In this document: piece by piece, positions 13,577-14,138 of the stretch
Layout of the letters: each line of letters opens with the position of its first letter
Numbering within the stretch: the first letter of the stretch is position 1
Assembly (NCBI GenBank): GCA_964562405.1
Contig: CAZLTC010000065.1
Location: forward strand, 1-14,138
DNA length: 14,138 nucleotides
From: WJLY01 sp964562405
Lineage (GTDB): Bacteria > Joyebacterota > Joyebacteria > Joyebacterales > Joyebacteraceae
Reading direction: 5' to 3'
Translations under genes and position numbers: made by a program
The notes under the pieces: generated by a model
The model's input: only the letters and a program-made list of their open reading frames with translations
Database searches by the model: none
What the model was told of the DNA's origin: nothing

Positions 13577-13593
13577 GCCCCTAGTCTAGGGGC
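13577..13593. promoter_or_regulatory. Perfect 17-bp palindrome between divergent promoters, candidate operator
   Basis: GCCCCTAG, a central T, and CTAGGGGC form perfect 8-base arms. The site lies nine bases beyond the kinase -35 box and 25 bases upstream of the mscL -35 box, a natural place for a dimeric regulator acting on one or both genes. No U-run flanks it, so it is not a terminator. The regulator is unknown; the linked receiver has no DNA-binding domain. Confidence 0.55.
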
Positions 13594-13618
13594 TCCGCAC
13601 GGCGCTGCCCGACGGAGC

Positions 13619-13648
13619 TTGACGTGGGCTCCCGCCGAAACCTATCCT
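13619..13648 (+). promoter_or_regulatory. Sigma-70-like promoter of mscL
   Basis: TTGACG (13619-13624) and TATCCT (13643-13648) are separated by 18 bases, with five and four consensus matches. The start would be near 13655, leaving a leader of about 40 bases that includes the strong ribosome site AGGAGGAGGA at 13681-13690. Confidence 0.68.
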
Positions 13649-13695
13649 CCACTCGCGCATCAAAGGTGGCTCACACCCACAGGAGGAGGAACACG

Positions 13696-14138
13696 ATGTT
13701 CAAGGAGTTCAAGGAGTTCGTGGCTCGCGGCAATGTTGTCGACATGGCCGTCGGCATAGTGATCGGCGCGGCGTTCGGGTCGATCGTCCAGTCCTTGGTG
13801 AGGGACGTGATAATGCCGCCGATCGGCTTGCTGCTCGGCAGCGTCGACTTCACGAACATCTTCAGCGTCATCAAGTCGGGCGAAGTCGCCGGTCCGTACG
13901 CCACGCTTGCCGACGCGCAGGCGGCCGGCGCGGTAACGATGAACTGGGGCGTGTTCATCATGACAGTGATCAGCTTCCTCATCATTGCGTTCGTGATCTT
14001 CATGCTCATCAAGCAGGTGAACCGTCTCAAGCGCGAGAAGGAGGAACCGCCCGTCGAGCCGACCAACAAGGAATGTCCCTTCTGCTTCTCGAGCATCCCC
14101 CTCAAGGCGGTGCGCTGCCCCTTCTGCACTTCGGAACT
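13696..14138 (+). CDS. mscL: Large-conductance mechanosensitive channel MscL (C-terminus cut by window edge)
   Basis: MscL is the pentameric inner-membrane valve that opens under high membrane tension and releases solutes after osmotic downshock. The first 147 residues are present, with no stop before the window ends. The N-terminal helix MFKEFKEFVARGN is followed by pore-lining TM1 (about 14-45, VVDMAVGIVIGAAFGSIVQS), a periplasmic loop (about 50-82), TM2 (about 84-107, WGVFIMTVISFLIIAFVIFM) and a charged cytoplasmic helix. The tail carries CPFC at 127-130 and CPFC at 141-144, a zinc-ribbon-like pair found in a subset of MscL proteins but not in E. coli. The ATG at 13696 follows AGGAGGAGGA by five bases. 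It is the only plus-strand gene here and diverges from the histidine kinase gene. Confidence 0.97.
   Translation, partial: MFKEFKEFVARGNVVDMAVGIVIGAAFGSIVQSLVRDVIMPPIGLLLGSVDFTNIFSVIKSGEVAGPYATLADAQAAGAVTMNWGVFIMTVISFLIIAFVIFMLIKQVNRLKREKEEPPVEPTNKECPFCFSSIPLKAVRCPFCTSE

Overview
This is a GC-rich, gene-dense window of bacterial chromosome. Thirteen of its fourteen genes lie on the minus strand and gaps are mostly under 100 bases. A Wzi-like outer-membrane barrel, a UbiA prenyltransferase and UppP point to a Gram-negative cell. A CIRCE operator ahead of groES-groEL implies an HrcA repressor elsewhere in the genome. The gene mix would suit an uncultivated lineage near the FCB group, but that placement is inference from family resemblance. 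I see no mobile element, CRISPR array, tRNA or rRNA.

Right to left on the minus strand, the large block starts with a promoter near 13540-13568. It then reads: PAS histidine kinase, stand-alone receiver, ten-repeat TPR protein, Wzi-like barrel, UbiA-family prenyltransferase, uppP, DUF4139 secreted protein, RodZ-like protein, uvrB, nadC and coaX. Several joints overlap: kinase/receiver by 23 bp, barrel/UbiA by 47 bp and uvrB/nadC by 4 bp. No gap in the block exceeds about 90 bp and no convincing terminator is visible, so much of it may be one long transcript. The upstream two thirds is envelope-themed (signalling, surface barrel, isoprenoid lipid, undecaprenyl phosphate recycling, cell shape). 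The downstream third is housekeeping (DNA repair, NAD and CoA synthesis).

Left of coaX a separate heat-shock unit begins. It has a sigma-70-like promoter, a CIRCE operator overlapping the -10 box, a long structured leader, groES with an unusual lysine-rich pentapeptide extension, and the first 190 codons of groEL, cut by the window edge.

On the right, the kinase gene and mscL (plus strand, cut by the right edge) diverge from a 239-bp region. It holds a good promoter for each gene and a perfect 17-bp palindrome between them, a candidate operator. The oddest things in the window are the GroES extension, the divergent palindrome, the archaeal-like UbiA enzyme next to uppP, and a short tandem duplication that copies the 3' end of nadC.
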